Shown here: piece after piece, positions 36,031-57,900 of the stretch | How positions within the stretch are numbered: the stretch's first letter is position 1 | Layout of the letters: each line of letters opens with the position of its first letter | NCBI GenBank assembly: GCA_029204225.1 | Contig: MU831854.1 | Coordinates: 36,348-100,347, forward strand | Length of the DNA: 64,000 nucleotides | Reading direction: 5' to 3' | Source of the DNA: Diphasiastrum complanatum | Lineage: Eukaryota; Streptophyta; Lycopodiopsida; Lycopodiales; Lycopodiaceae | Notes under the pieces: generated by a model | What the model was told of the DNA's origin: nothing | Databases searched by the model: none | What the model saw: only the letters and a program-made list of their open reading frames with translations | Position numbers and translations under genes: made by a program

Positions 36031-37872
36031 CCATAATCACCACAGAACCACTTTCTAATCATAAATGCACATAACAGCCCCAATTCAGACACCAATTGAG
36101 TTTGCTGCATCTTTAAGCAATTTTTATATCAAAAGAACAATGATGAACTTTCAGATTCCTTTGAAAAAGTAGTATAACCTTTCAATCACTCCATTTGGAT
36201 AGTTTTTGGGAAACGCTTCACACAGTAACACAAACCCTCAGGAAACTGGAAACAACAATTAGCATATGGAAGACGGGAAATAGGAAATGCCACCATCACA
36301 TTCTGGTGAAGCTTTGCCAACATTTAAATGAAATACTCCAATTCAAAAGTGAGTCATGATGCTCATGTTTTGGGAAACAGTGAGTTTGAAACAGCATAGT
36401 ATTATTTCTCACCAGTGTTTTCCATGTTGAAGACACATGGACACAAGGAAACATGTTTCTCCATCCAAAAACATGGGAAAATGATATTTTCCCGAAACTC
36501 TCTGCAGTAAGAAGGGGCGTTCCGAGAGCTAGCTTACTTAGAATAAAAGATCATAATTATAGCCATAATTGGCCACTACGGAATGGGGAACATGTTCCAG
36601 AACGTGCGTGTCCCATTCTGGAACGTGGCTAAAAATAAATAAGAAGATTTCATAGTTATTTAACACGCAAAAAAATCCTAGCATTACAATAACGATTCCT
36701 ATCATTAATTCATCCATTTAAGATGGCAAAAACGAATGATTCGCATTTACTGTTCAAATTGACTTTGTTGCTTTATGTTATCGACTCCTATTTTAAGCTC
36801 TGATAACATTTGAAGAATGATAAATGCTGACTTAGTGTTGAAGGTTAAGTACTTAGTGTTAGGTTTTGAAGGTGGAAACATCCGTATATTGACTACAACT
36901 TCTATCTAGGTGACCAACATTGGAAGTTGTAAAGCTGTAAGGTTCAATGTGGCAACTATCAAATTTTAATCATTTCGTACATTGGAGTAGACAAGTTTTC
37001 CAACACTGATTTCAATCCACAATTCTGATTCAGACGTTGAAATCAGTCGATGCAAACAATTTCGATTCATAATTCTTATTCGCATTGGAATCGGCCAATT
37101 CAAATTGAACAAACAAAAATTGACTTTGTGATCAATTCTTTTTCAAAAATCCAATTCGTCTCTGATAAAATTTTCAATGAATTAATGCACAAACCTATTC
37201 TAAATCTGATCTATTTAGTTCCTAATTTTGTGAAAAGTTGATTTTTTTGCAGTGTTGATAGCTAGTAATTATTGAGTAGTGGGCACTGAGTACTAACTAA
37301 TTTTGGATTAAAAGGCCACCAAACCCAGTATGTTCTTTTGAAATGGAAAAATGATGTTAAAAGCCTTCAGAGAATCAAAACAGTCAAATGTTTGAGAAGA
37401 GTAGGTCTATTTCACGTCTTCAAAATCAAGTGGCACTGGCAAACTACAATCGCCCAATTTTCATATAGCTCCTAGAGATCAAACCCATCCCATCTTCAAA
37501 AAATGGAATAAGCACAGTATGAAGACAACCAATTTCTAGGGTACAACTCTGCAACTGTAACATTCTGGATACTGCAAGGGAAAAACATATTAATAAATCA
37601 AGCAACATATACCAAACAAAACTGCGCTCCACCTCAAAATTTGGGTACCCACAATCAGCCCAAAGCAGTTTGTTGTTTTTCAGCCAAGCCGAACACAAAT
37701 AATGAATTCAACTCTCCTCGACCTTTTTTTGGTCTCTTCTAAAATCTTGCGAAAAAAAAAGTGCCTCAAATAGCATTGATTGTTTTGAACCACTTAGCCA
37801 GCTGCAAGCAAAACTTTTGGTCTAAAAGCACGCATGCTTCAGACCATTATCAAACTGATAGCAAATGGGAAA
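36031..37872. other. Intergenic region including the PABP 3' flank
   Basis: No gene recognised. The side nearest 37872 should hold the PABP 3' UTR (minus strand). A candidate inverted-repeat pair, CAGTGTT at 36413 and its complement AACACTG at 37002-37008, was examined, but it lacks a clean target duplication. Confidence 0.45.
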
Positions 37873-48620
<10,748 letters not shown>

Positions 48621-49422
48621 ATATTTGCCCTAAAATTTTCCCTAAAACCCTAAAGTCTCTTGGAGTCTCATACGACCCCAGCCTGCCTCTAGAGGTAGCC
48701 AAAAGAGGTGCCAACTTTTGGGAAGTCATCCGATCCAATCTGGATGTGCACATACAAGAACTCAGTGTATTTCATGAATGTAAAAAACGCGTGGCTCCTA
48801 GAACTGGCACATCCAGGAACCTGGCATGCGGTTCCTGGACAACATATTGTGCACATCAAGTAACTCACTTAACTAGAACATCCTGAAAGAGCAAGCTCTT
48901 GAGAATGCATGTGTTTAAAACGGTTTGCACTTTTGAAACTAGAGGCTCATCCTAAGGGGGCATCCACGTTGCACGCACATCCAGGAACTGACTTAACTAG
49001 AATATCCTGAAAGTGACAAGCTATTACATCGATCATTTTTTCAAAAGCAGACTAGAGAAGGTTTCTATTCACTAAAGGGCCTTGACCTGGAGTGTATATG
49101 GCTAGACAACAAGCCTGTTTAAATCAGACGCCAAGGTCTACACAATTGTTGTCTGCAGCATCAGCATCAACATCAGCATCAAGAGTCCTTTCTAAGTTCA
49201 CCTGATTTATTTCATAGGAGTTTTTTAGGTTGTCGTTGTAGCAATCATGATCTTTCCAACAACGATCCAGATACATGCAAACAACACTTTCCAACAGCAA
49301 TCAAACTCGTGAACCCACAACCAACAGCAATTTGTCCTCAAGCAATTTTCATCAAAGATTTAATTGTAAATCTCAACAGAGGACTCCACTTGCATGCAAT
49401 CACGACTTTTAATAGTGTTGTG
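48621..49422. other. Intergenic spacer between PABP promoter and a Copia element
   Basis: No gene found. There is a partial repeat of CACATCCAGGAAC-type words near 48808 and 48970 (ACATCCAGGAACTGACTTAACTAG versus AAGTAACTCACTTAACTAG) and a trinucleotide-like CAGCATCAACATCAGCATCA stretch at about 49157-49180. Confidence 0.5.
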
Positions 49423-49992
49423 TGTTGGAGAAAGAGGGTGTGTGTGAGAGAGAGAAACGAAAATAGCTTTAAAAGAAACGAACATGAAATGAAGCGAATT
49501 CGAAACTCGAAAAAGAAACGAACTTGAACGAAAAGTGTTCATGCGCAGCGGAATTTCTCACTCTTTCCCTAAAGCATGACTACGCCTATCAGAAATGAAC
49601 AGAACGTTCGTGATAGAAATCACGTTTGATTTGACTACGTAGCCAAACATTAAGCAACAAAAACATTAGAAAGATAAATTTGTTGCGAACAGCTAGACAA
49701 ATTATTTGTTGCGAATAATTCGCGAAGAGCTAGACTGAGCTCAACTAATAATCAGTCGCAAAAGGCAAAACTAAATTTTAGTCACGAACAGCTAGACTAA
49801 TAAGAATTCGCTAACAACATACTACCATATTAAGCAATGAGAGAATCAGACAGAGTGAAGAAAAGCATAGCAATATTGACACAAATCTGAATGCAAAACA
49901 AACAGAGCTGTAATCAGATTAAGTATAGCAAAATATACAGGTCAATAATGCTGGTGAGCACAAGACAATAGCAGACGAAACCGCGTGCTTCA
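49423..49992 (-). mobile_element. 3' LTR of the Copia element
   Basis: 570 bp bounded by TG and CA on the minus strand (starts TGAAGCACGCGG, ends CTCCAACA). It aligns along its whole length with 52881-53463: shared AAGAGGGTGTGTGTGAGAG, TATCAGAAA, AGCTAGACAAATTATTTGT, GCAATATTGACACAAATCTG and AATAATGCTGGTGAGCACAA. Differences are scattered substitutions and small indels, about one in ten bases by eye, indicating an old or non-paired origin. TCGCGAA-type words are repeated inside. Confidence 0.92.
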
Positions 49993-50064
49993 ACTCCCCC
50001 TTAATGTGGATCCTGAAAAACTTTGATCTTCAGATATAACATATCATTAAATCTGAGATGTACT
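49993..50064 (-). pseudogene. RNase H C-terminal remnant plus polypurine tract
   Basis: The minus strand encodes RFNDMLYLKIKVFQDP, nearly the same as the end of the Copia remnant at 3073-4560 (KFNDMLNLKIKVFQDP). Next comes TTAAGGGGGAG, the PPT, directly before the LTR's TG. This is all that remains of RT/RNase H in this element. Confidence 0.85.
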
Positions 50065-50065
50065 C

Positions 50066-50456
50066 TGTAAAAAGAAATAAACCTATTACTAACAATACAA
50101 AGAATCGATGCGCGAAAGCATCTACTTCGTCTATCTCTGATAAGCTTATGATGTTTGCTATATTTTACACGCACTTTGAATACGCAGATGGTATCCAATA
50201 TATATACATAATGTTACAAGTGTGCAGATGAAGAAGGTACAAAGTGGATGTGCTGTCTATGGGAGGTCGTGGGTGGCTGTTGTCGTTGTCAAATCCGATT
50301 GCACAGTTGCATGGGATGAGCGTGAGAAGGCCGCAACATCAGCCTTCGCTGAAATGAACGTTGGTGAAGATGCGAAAAATGCGACACTCTGACAAATGCC
50401 TTAAGATTTGATTTACAAGGTGTCTTTGCTCTTCTGTAATGGCACCTTCGGCATTT
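50066..50456 (-). repeat. Block X: LTR-like 390-bp sequence replacing RT
   Basis: The inner 329 bp (50066-50394) is bounded by TG and CA on the minus strand (starts TGTCAGAGTGTCGCA, ends TTTTTACA) and holds a TATA-like TATATATATTGG near 50195-50207, so it looks like an LTR of another family. A further 62 bp is shared with its second copy at 53480-53872. Its position between integrase and the RNase H remnant means it occupies the place of the lost RT. Confidence 0.75.
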
Positions 50457-50499
50457 TAACGGACACACCTGAGCCAGAAGCTCGGATTGTCATGTCAAT

Positions 50500-52695
50500 G
50501 GTAGGTGATAAAGGTTCTCTTGGAGGAATATCCTTGCCTTTGATGTCGACGAACTAATCCTCAATAAAGACTGTATCTCGGCTGTACAAGACTTGCTGGA
50601 TATCGATATACAGCTTGTATGTGTTATCAGATGAATTGTATCCAATCAAGATGGTCTTGAGACCTTGGAAGTCCAATTTCTTTCTCGTGTCTTTCGGAAT
50701 CTACGCATAGGCAACGAATCCGAACACTCTTAGGTTCTTCACAGAAGGCTTAGAGCCTGTCCACATCTCATGGGGTGTCTTGCCTGAGAGGGCCTTGGTC
50801 GAACATCTATTTTGGACGTAAGCTGTAGTGGAGACAACTTCGGCCCAGAATTTCTTGGACAGCGATGCATGCGCTAGCATACATTTGGCTGTTTCAACCA
50901 GGGTACGGTTCTTCCTCTCGGCTAAGCCATTAGACTGAGGACAGTAAGGAGTGATGAATTGTTGCTCAATGCCTTGGCTTTGGCAGTACTCCTTAAACTC
51001 GGTAGAGATATATTCTCCACCATTATCTGACCTTAGGGCCTTGATTGCCCTTCCAGTCTTCTTTTCTGCACGCCCCTTGAAGATTCTGAAGCAGTTAAAG
51101 GCTTCTGATTTCTTCTTTATAAAGTACACCATAGTCCTTCTAGAAAATTCATCAATAAAATACTTTGCATCCTTCAGCGAAAGATTTTTCATCGGGCCAC
51201 AAATGTCTGAATGTACAATGTCTAACAATCCTCTAGCAATACGTTGATGACTTGATTTAAATGGTTTCCTAGTCTGTTTACCAACTAGACAATCTTGACA
51301 GACAGGTGACTCGACTTTATCACGAGGATAGTTGAGATCAAGAACAATAGATTGTCTAGACATTTGTTGTACAGCAGCATGATTCAAGTGACCAAGTCTA
51401 TAATGCCAAAGTAAACTTTTATTTGCATGAATAGAAGTACTGAGAACCTGATTAGAGGCAGAAAAGCAATGACTTAATTTATACAAGTATCCATGTCTCT
51501 TTCCGAGTGCTAGGATCTTGCCTGTCCTATCAACTACTTTGCACTAATCACATTCGAATTCTACTCTATGTCCTAGATCTGTGATTCTGCTTACAAAGAG
51601 CAGATTCGTAGATAAGTTTGGTACATACAGGACTTTAGAAAGTAGCTTAGATTGATCATTTTCAAAGATCAATCTCACAATACCTTCACCTTTAATAGCT
51701 TATGTGCTATTATCGCCAAGGTGAGCATATTTGTTAGTATTGTAAGGTGTATAGGACTCGAAACAACAGCCAATGAGGCTGGTCATATGCTGAGTGACAA
51801 CAGAATCCAGGAGCCAAGAACTGTTGCTGGATGCTCCTTGATGGCTGGTCATGAAGGCATCATGATCCGCTTCTTGAATGGGTTGTGGAGCTTCTGTAGC
51901 TACATTTGCCACTTGATTCAACTGCCCCTTGTTGTTGTTCTTTACTTGTAGTATCCGGTAGCCTTGAATTTCGTGGTTGTTTTGCTTGTAGTATCTGTAG
52001 AACAACTTCTTCTTCATCTGCGGATTTGACTGTTCTTTGTTATGTGCTGGTTTCTGGTCTTGCTTTAATTGCTTTGGGCCTTTCTTCTTCTTCTGCTTAG
52101 TCGTGCTCTTGTTGGTGTACAAGGCATGAGAATCAGCTGAGGAACTTGAGGCTTCGTTCCTCCGCGTGTCTTCCTGCAACAACATAATAATGACTCTCGA
52201 AAGAGTTAGTTTTGGATGTGTCGTAATGATCATCACCCAGCTGTCGTATGAGCTTGGCAAGCTTGTAAGCAATTGCATCACTACGTCTTGATCGTCTATG
52301 ACAGATCCGACAGCGGCCATTTGCTTCAGCAGGTTCTTGAATTGGTTGATGTGATTCTGCAGGGAATCACCATTCGCCATCACGAGGGAGTAAAATTTCT
52401 TCCTGAGATGTAGCTTGGAAGCTATATCTCGCACTTCATATATTGTGCTCAAGATGTCCCAGACTTCTTTGGATGTTTGGGCCTCGGATACATGGCCGAT
52501 CTGGGTATCCGAAATGTTGAGGACGATCAGTGTGAATGCTTTGCCATCCTTCAACTTCCATCTGGCGATTGCTGTGTCGTCTGCTTCGGGTTTCCCTTCT
52601 GCACCTATAACAACGTCATATAATTTTTTAGCCATTAGCACTGTTTTTATCTTTAATTTCCACAGATGGTAATTGGCTCCATCAAGCTTGTCCAT
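50500..52695 (-). pseudogene. Copia gag-protease-integrase with inactivating changes
   Basis: ATG at 52695 opens a gag with MDKLDGANYHLW and UBN2 features (LTSLPSSYDSWV). The zinc knuckle, normally C-x2-C-x4-H-x4-C, has lost its cysteines (YRYYKQNNHEIQGYR). The protease active-site triplet DSG reads DSV (WLLDSVVTQHM). A stop lies near 51700 and another in the linker near 51540. The integrase (51486-50701) keeps its HHCC site (LWHYRLGHLNH, CQDCLVGK) and DDE residues (HSDICGPM, LRSDNGGEY, NGLAERKNR), but has lost about three residues in AKYFIDEFSRR. A stop follows VAYA, and recognisable post-integrase sequence continues to about 50500. Confidence 0.9.
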
Positions 52696-52868
52696 GATAA
52701 GACTGGCTTTCTCTTGGGAATCTATGTGGAAGATTAGTCTAGGTGATAGGAAAAACTATCAATGACCTAAGTATGAAAATCTGGTGTGAAAATACAAAAC
52801 AAGAAGACAATTACTCTATCAGCTAGTAGAGTCTTGTTACTATGGAAGCTTATCAGGCTACGAAAATA

Positions 52869-52880
52869 GCTCTGATACCA
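52869..52880 (-). promoter_or_regulatory. Primer binding site (tRNA-Met)
   Basis: The minus strand reads TGGTATCAGAGC directly after the 5' LTR's CA end at 52881, with no spacer. Confidence 0.95.
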
Positions 52881-53463
52881 TGTTGGGGAAAGAGGGTGTG
52901 TGTGAGAGAGAGAAACGAAAAATAGCTCTAAAAGAAACAAACATGAAATGAAACGAATTCAAAACTCGAAAAGAAACGAACTCAAACGGAAAGTGTTCGT
53001 GTGCAATGAAAAGAGCTTTCTCACTCTTTTCCTAAAGCATGACTACACCTATCAGAAACGAACAGAACGTTAGTGATAGAAATTACGTTCGATCTGATTA
53101 TGTGCCAAAAATTAAGCAACAAAAACATCAGAAAGATAATTTGTCGTGAACAGCTAGACAAATTATTTGTCGCGAATAATTCGCGAAGAGCTAGACTGAG
53201 CTCGACTGATAATCAGTCGTGAATTAGTCACAAAAGACAAGATTAAATATTAGTCATGAATAGCTAGACTAATAATAATTTGCTAAGATAGACTATCAGA
53301 TTAAGCAATGAGAGAGTCAGACAGAATGTAGAAAAGCATAGCAATATTGACACAAATCTGAACGCAAAACAAACAGAGTTGTAATTAGATTAAGTATAGC
53401 AAAATATACAGGTCAATAATGCTGGTGAGCACAAGACAATAGCGGACGAAACCGCGTGCTTCA
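52881..53463 (-). mobile_element. 5' LTR of the Copia element (possibly shared with a second copy)
   Basis: 583 bp, homologous to 49423-49992 from end to end, TG...CA ended and followed by the PBS on the minus strand. It is about 13 bp longer than its partner because of small indels (for example GTCGTGAATTAGTCACAAAAG near 53216-53236). On its outer side, 16 bp away, lies a second copy of block X. Confidence 0.92.
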
Positions 53464-53479
53464 CAAATCTAATCCAATC

Positions 53480-53872
53480 TGTAAAAAGGAATAAACCTTT
53501 TACTGACAATACAAAGAATTGATGCGCGAAAGCATCTACGTCGTCTATCTTTGATAAGGTTATGATCTTTGCTATATTTTACACGCACTTTGAATATGTA
53601 GATGGTATCCAACATATATACATAGTGTTACAGGTGTGCAGATGAAGAAGGTACAAAGTGGATGTGCTGTCTGTGGGAGATCGTGGGTGGCTGCTGACAT
53701 TGTCAAATCTGATTGCATAGTTGCATGGGATGAGCGTGAGAAGGCCGCGACATCAGCCTTCGCTAAAATGAACGTTGGTGAAGATGCGAAAAATGCGACA
53801 CTCTGACAAATGCCTTAAGATCTGATTTACAGGGTGCCTTTGTTTTTCAGTAAGGGCACTTCGGCATTTTGT
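53480..53872 (-). repeat. Second copy of block X outside the 5' LTR
   Basis: It matches 50066-50456 over its full length (both inner LTR-like parts are 329 bp). It shares GATGCGCGAAAGCATCTACG (T in the other copy), TTTTACACGCACTTTGAATA, GATGAAGAAGGTACAAAGTG and AATGCGACACTCTGACAAAT. Its position just upstream of an LTR, as in the first copy, suggests the end of a second tandem element sharing the central LTR. Confidence 0.85.
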
Positions 53873-54543
53873 AAGGCAATGTTGTCTTTTTTGCCTGTTA
53901 CAAATCACATGTAAAAACAGTGTCGTGTTTTTCGCCTGTGGAATTTTACTTGTATTTATATAGACAGTCGTGTTTTTCGCCTGTCCTATTTTACATGTAA
54001 ATATGCAGACTGTGCGACAACATGAGTAAAAATGCCGCATGAATGGAGGCAGATTAAAGTAGGATTTAGGAGAGTAAAGGAGATAAATCCAACACTGTGA
54101 TTTTCAACAACAAATAGTTCAATCAGTGATTTTTCAATGCATGCATGCGTACAATGTTGCTTCAATCAATTTATGTGATTTCAAACAGAGAGAATTCAAT
54201 TGTTGGCCAGTTTCGTTGATCAATTTTAGCAATTTTAGTAAATTGGAATTCGATTTGTAGGAGATCTTCGACTTTCAGTAATGTTCTGTCTAGCGTACGT
54301 GGAATAAAGATAGACGCATGAAAACCTTTAGAATACAAGACTAATGATTATCTTGTTCAATGTCAAGCTGGCACCCAAACTCGAGAGGAAGGTTTAGGAT
54401 TTACTGAAGCCCTTTGATGTTTGCCTCTTCCTCCCAGAGGTGGTAAACCACATCATCAAGAAACTCGTAATAAAATTGGGCATTTCATGTGAGGTGATTA
54501 ACAAAATTTACAAGAGTAGCTTTTTCTTCGTTGCAATGCACTT
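53873..54543. other. Unassigned; possible interior of a second tandem element
   Basis: The start (53880-54010) has three diverged copies of a TGTCGTGTTTTTCGCCTGT phrase spaced about 50-60 bp apart on the + strand. No coding motifs were recognised beyond it, so the second element's interior is deleted or too diverged to see. Confidence 0.4.
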
Positions 54544-54981
54544 GTGGCAAAATGGAAATTTGTTTTTGTCTTAGACTCAACATCCATTCCTATTCATAGT
54601 CGTCTACGTCATTGTGTTTTGCTTGGACAAGCTGGTGAATTTTCTTGTGCTACATGCGCTCTTGCTCCCTTAGTTTCAACGACTCCTTCTTCTACTACTA
54701 TTCAGACATTGGAATGGCTTCATTCCCATGCCAATGATACTCTTCCTTTGTTTGTGGAAGACTTTCAACCTGACTTTGACCTACAACTTGCAAAAGTTCA
54801 TTTTACTAAAGTTTTTCTTCACAGTCCTCACCTCTTAGCTGGTGGGCTTTCAGGGATGATTTTTGAGCGTCTATGTGATTGTTTTTCTCCGGATGATTAT
54901 GCTAGTGGCTTTGATCTTCTTTTCAAAGCGTGCTCCTTCATTGCATTTGGGCAGATTCCTCTTATAGTGATCATTATATGA
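54544..54981 (+). pseudogene. Possible fragment upstream of a non-LTR-type RT domain
   Basis: The frame (145 codons, no ATG required) includes KVFLHSPHLLAGGLSGMIFE, followed by RLCDC, then a Phe/Leu-rich LLFKACSFIAFGQIP. This resembles, from memory, a region just before the RT core in some non-LTR-type RT proteins, where a GGxSGxxxExL motif precedes an xxIAxGxIP motif. The RT catalytic part is not present downstream. It could also be an unrelated decayed gene, so the assignment is tentative. Confidence 0.3.
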
Positions 54982-57900
54982 GACACTAGAGTGTTGTCCT
55001 GGCCTAGTTGATCCGCCATTCCCTTGTCCTCCATAATTTTATAGATTACTTGGCCAAGTTGTTGATGAAGGCCAAGACATCTTGAGATTTAAAAGGCATA
55101 AAACCTGATTTGGTGGCCTGCTTGGCTGTGTGGCATGAAGAGTTGGATAGGATGGAAGGTGTGACAAACAATGGGATCACGGAAAAAATAGTTGACTCGA
55201 TCATCACATAGGAAATGGATACTGATGTGGTTTCAACTAGGAATGGAGGTTTGTGGAATAAAAACTATAGAGGATAAGGTAAGGGAGAATCAATATTGGT
55301 AGATGCAACAATTGAAGTGGTAGCTGGCTATGGTTGTGAAGTATGATGTCGTACCGTGGGAGGTGAGCGAGGTGAAACAATCTCACTATGGATCCAATGT
55401 CTACTTTGAGAAGAGCTCACCCATTGTGTGCTCTATTGTTGTTAGCACAACTCTCATCATAATCTCTTGCTCTTGCTCTCCATCACATTTATGGCCAGGG
55501 TGGATAAGAGTGCCCCTACCGCAAATGTCTTTCATGTATTAGGCTTGATTGCCTTATTCAATTATGCTAAAATGGTTGTGTGCCACTTGTAGGATACCAA
55601 TGTTCTAGCAGCAGATTCTAAATGTAATTTAACTAGTCGATGGAGCAATTACTATACAATGTTATGTTAATAATATTATAAAATTTCTTGCTCTTATGTT
55701 GATTAGTAACCTATTGATATTCAAGTTATTGGTAGAGAAGTTACGGCAGTCCCATCATCTCTACAAGTAACTTCAATAGCAATATGTTTTGCCATGAATA
55801 AAACCGTATCAAGGCAGAAGCCATACTGATCAGCATAAGGGCAAGAAATCGTATATCATTAATATAATAGTGTATAATAACTGAGAAAAAACTATAATCA
55901 ATTAGTTATAGAAACACAAATACGGTTTTGACATAGCACAAGTTATCAAGGCAGATCTGGCAAGTTGGATGTGAGGAGGAATGTGAAATTATATTGCAAG
56001 TAGCAACTTGACTCCAATTTGGAGGCCTTGGAACAATCTCAAAGTGGGGTTTTTGCATGTGGGGAGCCAACAAGCATGGGCTGAGTTGGAGCCTCCAATC
56101 ACTTCTCTAGCCAACTTTTACTACATAAGAGATGTATATCTTCTATCATGGATGTGATTTTTATCATGTATTAGGTTTTCAAGCTTTTGTGGATCCTTTC
56201 TATTTTTGGAAGCAAGATCTTGATGCATGATCAATTGGTAGTTTATCCCTTGATTACTTTGCATTAACAAGCTTCATAGTTGAAGTTTGTTTGGATCTTG
56301 ACCCGTAGAGTTCTTTCAAAGTGTTTAAAATTTCACAACTCTAAATCAATAAATACATGGCTTAACAATTTGTGCATGCCTATATATAGACTATATCGAT
56401 TGTGTATTTCACCATCTAAAGACTCAACAAAACAATGAATGTCCAAATGCAAGACTTGTAATGACCTAAAAAATGTCATTGAAGCTACTTTTAACACTAG
56501 CATGTGTGATCACTACATTGCAATGGGTGGACCCTTGCATCACATCTTTGACTCAAGAAAGCTTTACACATATTGGAAAGAAGAGTGAAGGTCACTTCCA
56601 GAGCAATAATCGTTTCTCACAATCGATGGACTTATGAAAGCACAACAATGTTATAAGTAGAATCCTCTTAATTTAGAGAATAGTTTCTTTCTAAAAACCC
56701 ACATTTGTGGTGTGCTAGTGCATAAATTCAAACTCTTCTAAAATTTGCAGATCAATATGTTGCACCTTTACAATAGGAACTAATTCGCCACATCTATAAT
56801 GTGAGCAATGAGAAAGGTGCAAGTAGCATGTGGCACCCTACCTCCTATATTGTGTATTAAGATTGATAATTGTTAGAGGGAGGATAAAAATAATTCATCT
56901 ATGGTCCTATGTTAGTGGCACATGAATTTTTCAAGTATTTGAAGTAGGATCTTTAATGGTTGGCCATACCAATGAAGACATCAACCATATTTTTTGTGTC
57001 ATTTGAAGGGAACTGAGATCCAATCCATTTTTTGACAGTGCTAGATATGCTAGCATGAGTTGGTCAAAAAATTTGTGGGAATTGCACTGAAACATTCAAG
57101 GTCGAATTGTTGGTACAAATGAGAGATTGGAAAGGATTTATAGACCATTGCGCCATTTGTGGACATGAAGGTTTAGAAGGACATACAAATCTTCATTATT
57201 AATCTTTGAAATGTTAGATAGTGATCCCGTCATGCATAAGAAGTACTATTCTAACAATGGAGATAACTCTAGGAATAATCCTTTCAAATTACTATAAGTT
57301 TTGTCATCAAAGGATGAACAAATTTTCTAGCTCCTACAAAAGAACTAGATAAGGACAAAGTAAATGGGCTAATATCTTTCATTGAGTATGCACAATACGT
57401 GAGTCTAGAGTATCATGAGTAGAAAGACAAAAACATCTCATATGTAAATAAAGTACAATTTTTTTGTAACATCTTGCAAAACTTATATTTTTTTGCCAAT
57501 ATATTTTCTCAGTTAGGCCAAATTTAGGCCAAATACCATGCTTAATGTAATGCCTAGTATTAGGTCCATTGGGCTTGAGCTTGATAATGAGGTCAATATG
57601 GATGTAGAACTTCTATCTCAATGATATTGTGGTCGAAAAGGTGATCCATTACTTGAGTTTACAGCCAATCAAGAGGTTGCCTTGGACACATTTGTTACAA
57701 TCCGACCTCCAAATGAAAGTGTTGTAGAGGGTGGTCATGTTTGGATTGAAAAGGTTGATAAGGTGGAAAATAATAGTGAAGGCATAGTCACTTCATTCAA
57801 GGCATGATGGTAAGAACCAAAATCAAATCCGAGGTGGAAATTATCAACCCAACAATGAAGGCCTCTTTGAGAACTATTTGTTGAGAGAGTGAGTTCTATA

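Larger units (their letters stand above)
49423..53463 (-). mobile_element. Copia retrotransposon with both LTRs, lacking reverse transcriptase
   Basis: On the minus strand: 5' LTR (53463-52881), PBS, gag-protease-integrase, a 390-bp non-coding block in place of RT/RNase H, a short RNase H C-terminal remnant, PPT and 3' LTR (49992-49423). Total about 4.0 kb. No 5-bp target duplication is visible (TTGTG on the left, CAAAT on the right), so the two LTRs may not be the ends of one insertion event. It cannot replicate alone: RT is absent and gag/protease motifs are damaged. Confidence 0.88.

Noticed and set aside
36413..37008. Inverted CAGTGTT termini suggesting another TIR element
   Set aside because: Termini match over only about 7 bp and flanks (ATTTCTCA versus ATTTCAAT) are not a convincing target duplication.
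49418..53468. Target-site duplication for the 49423-53463 Copia element
   Set aside because: TTGTG and CAAAT do not match, so a simple single insertion is not supported.
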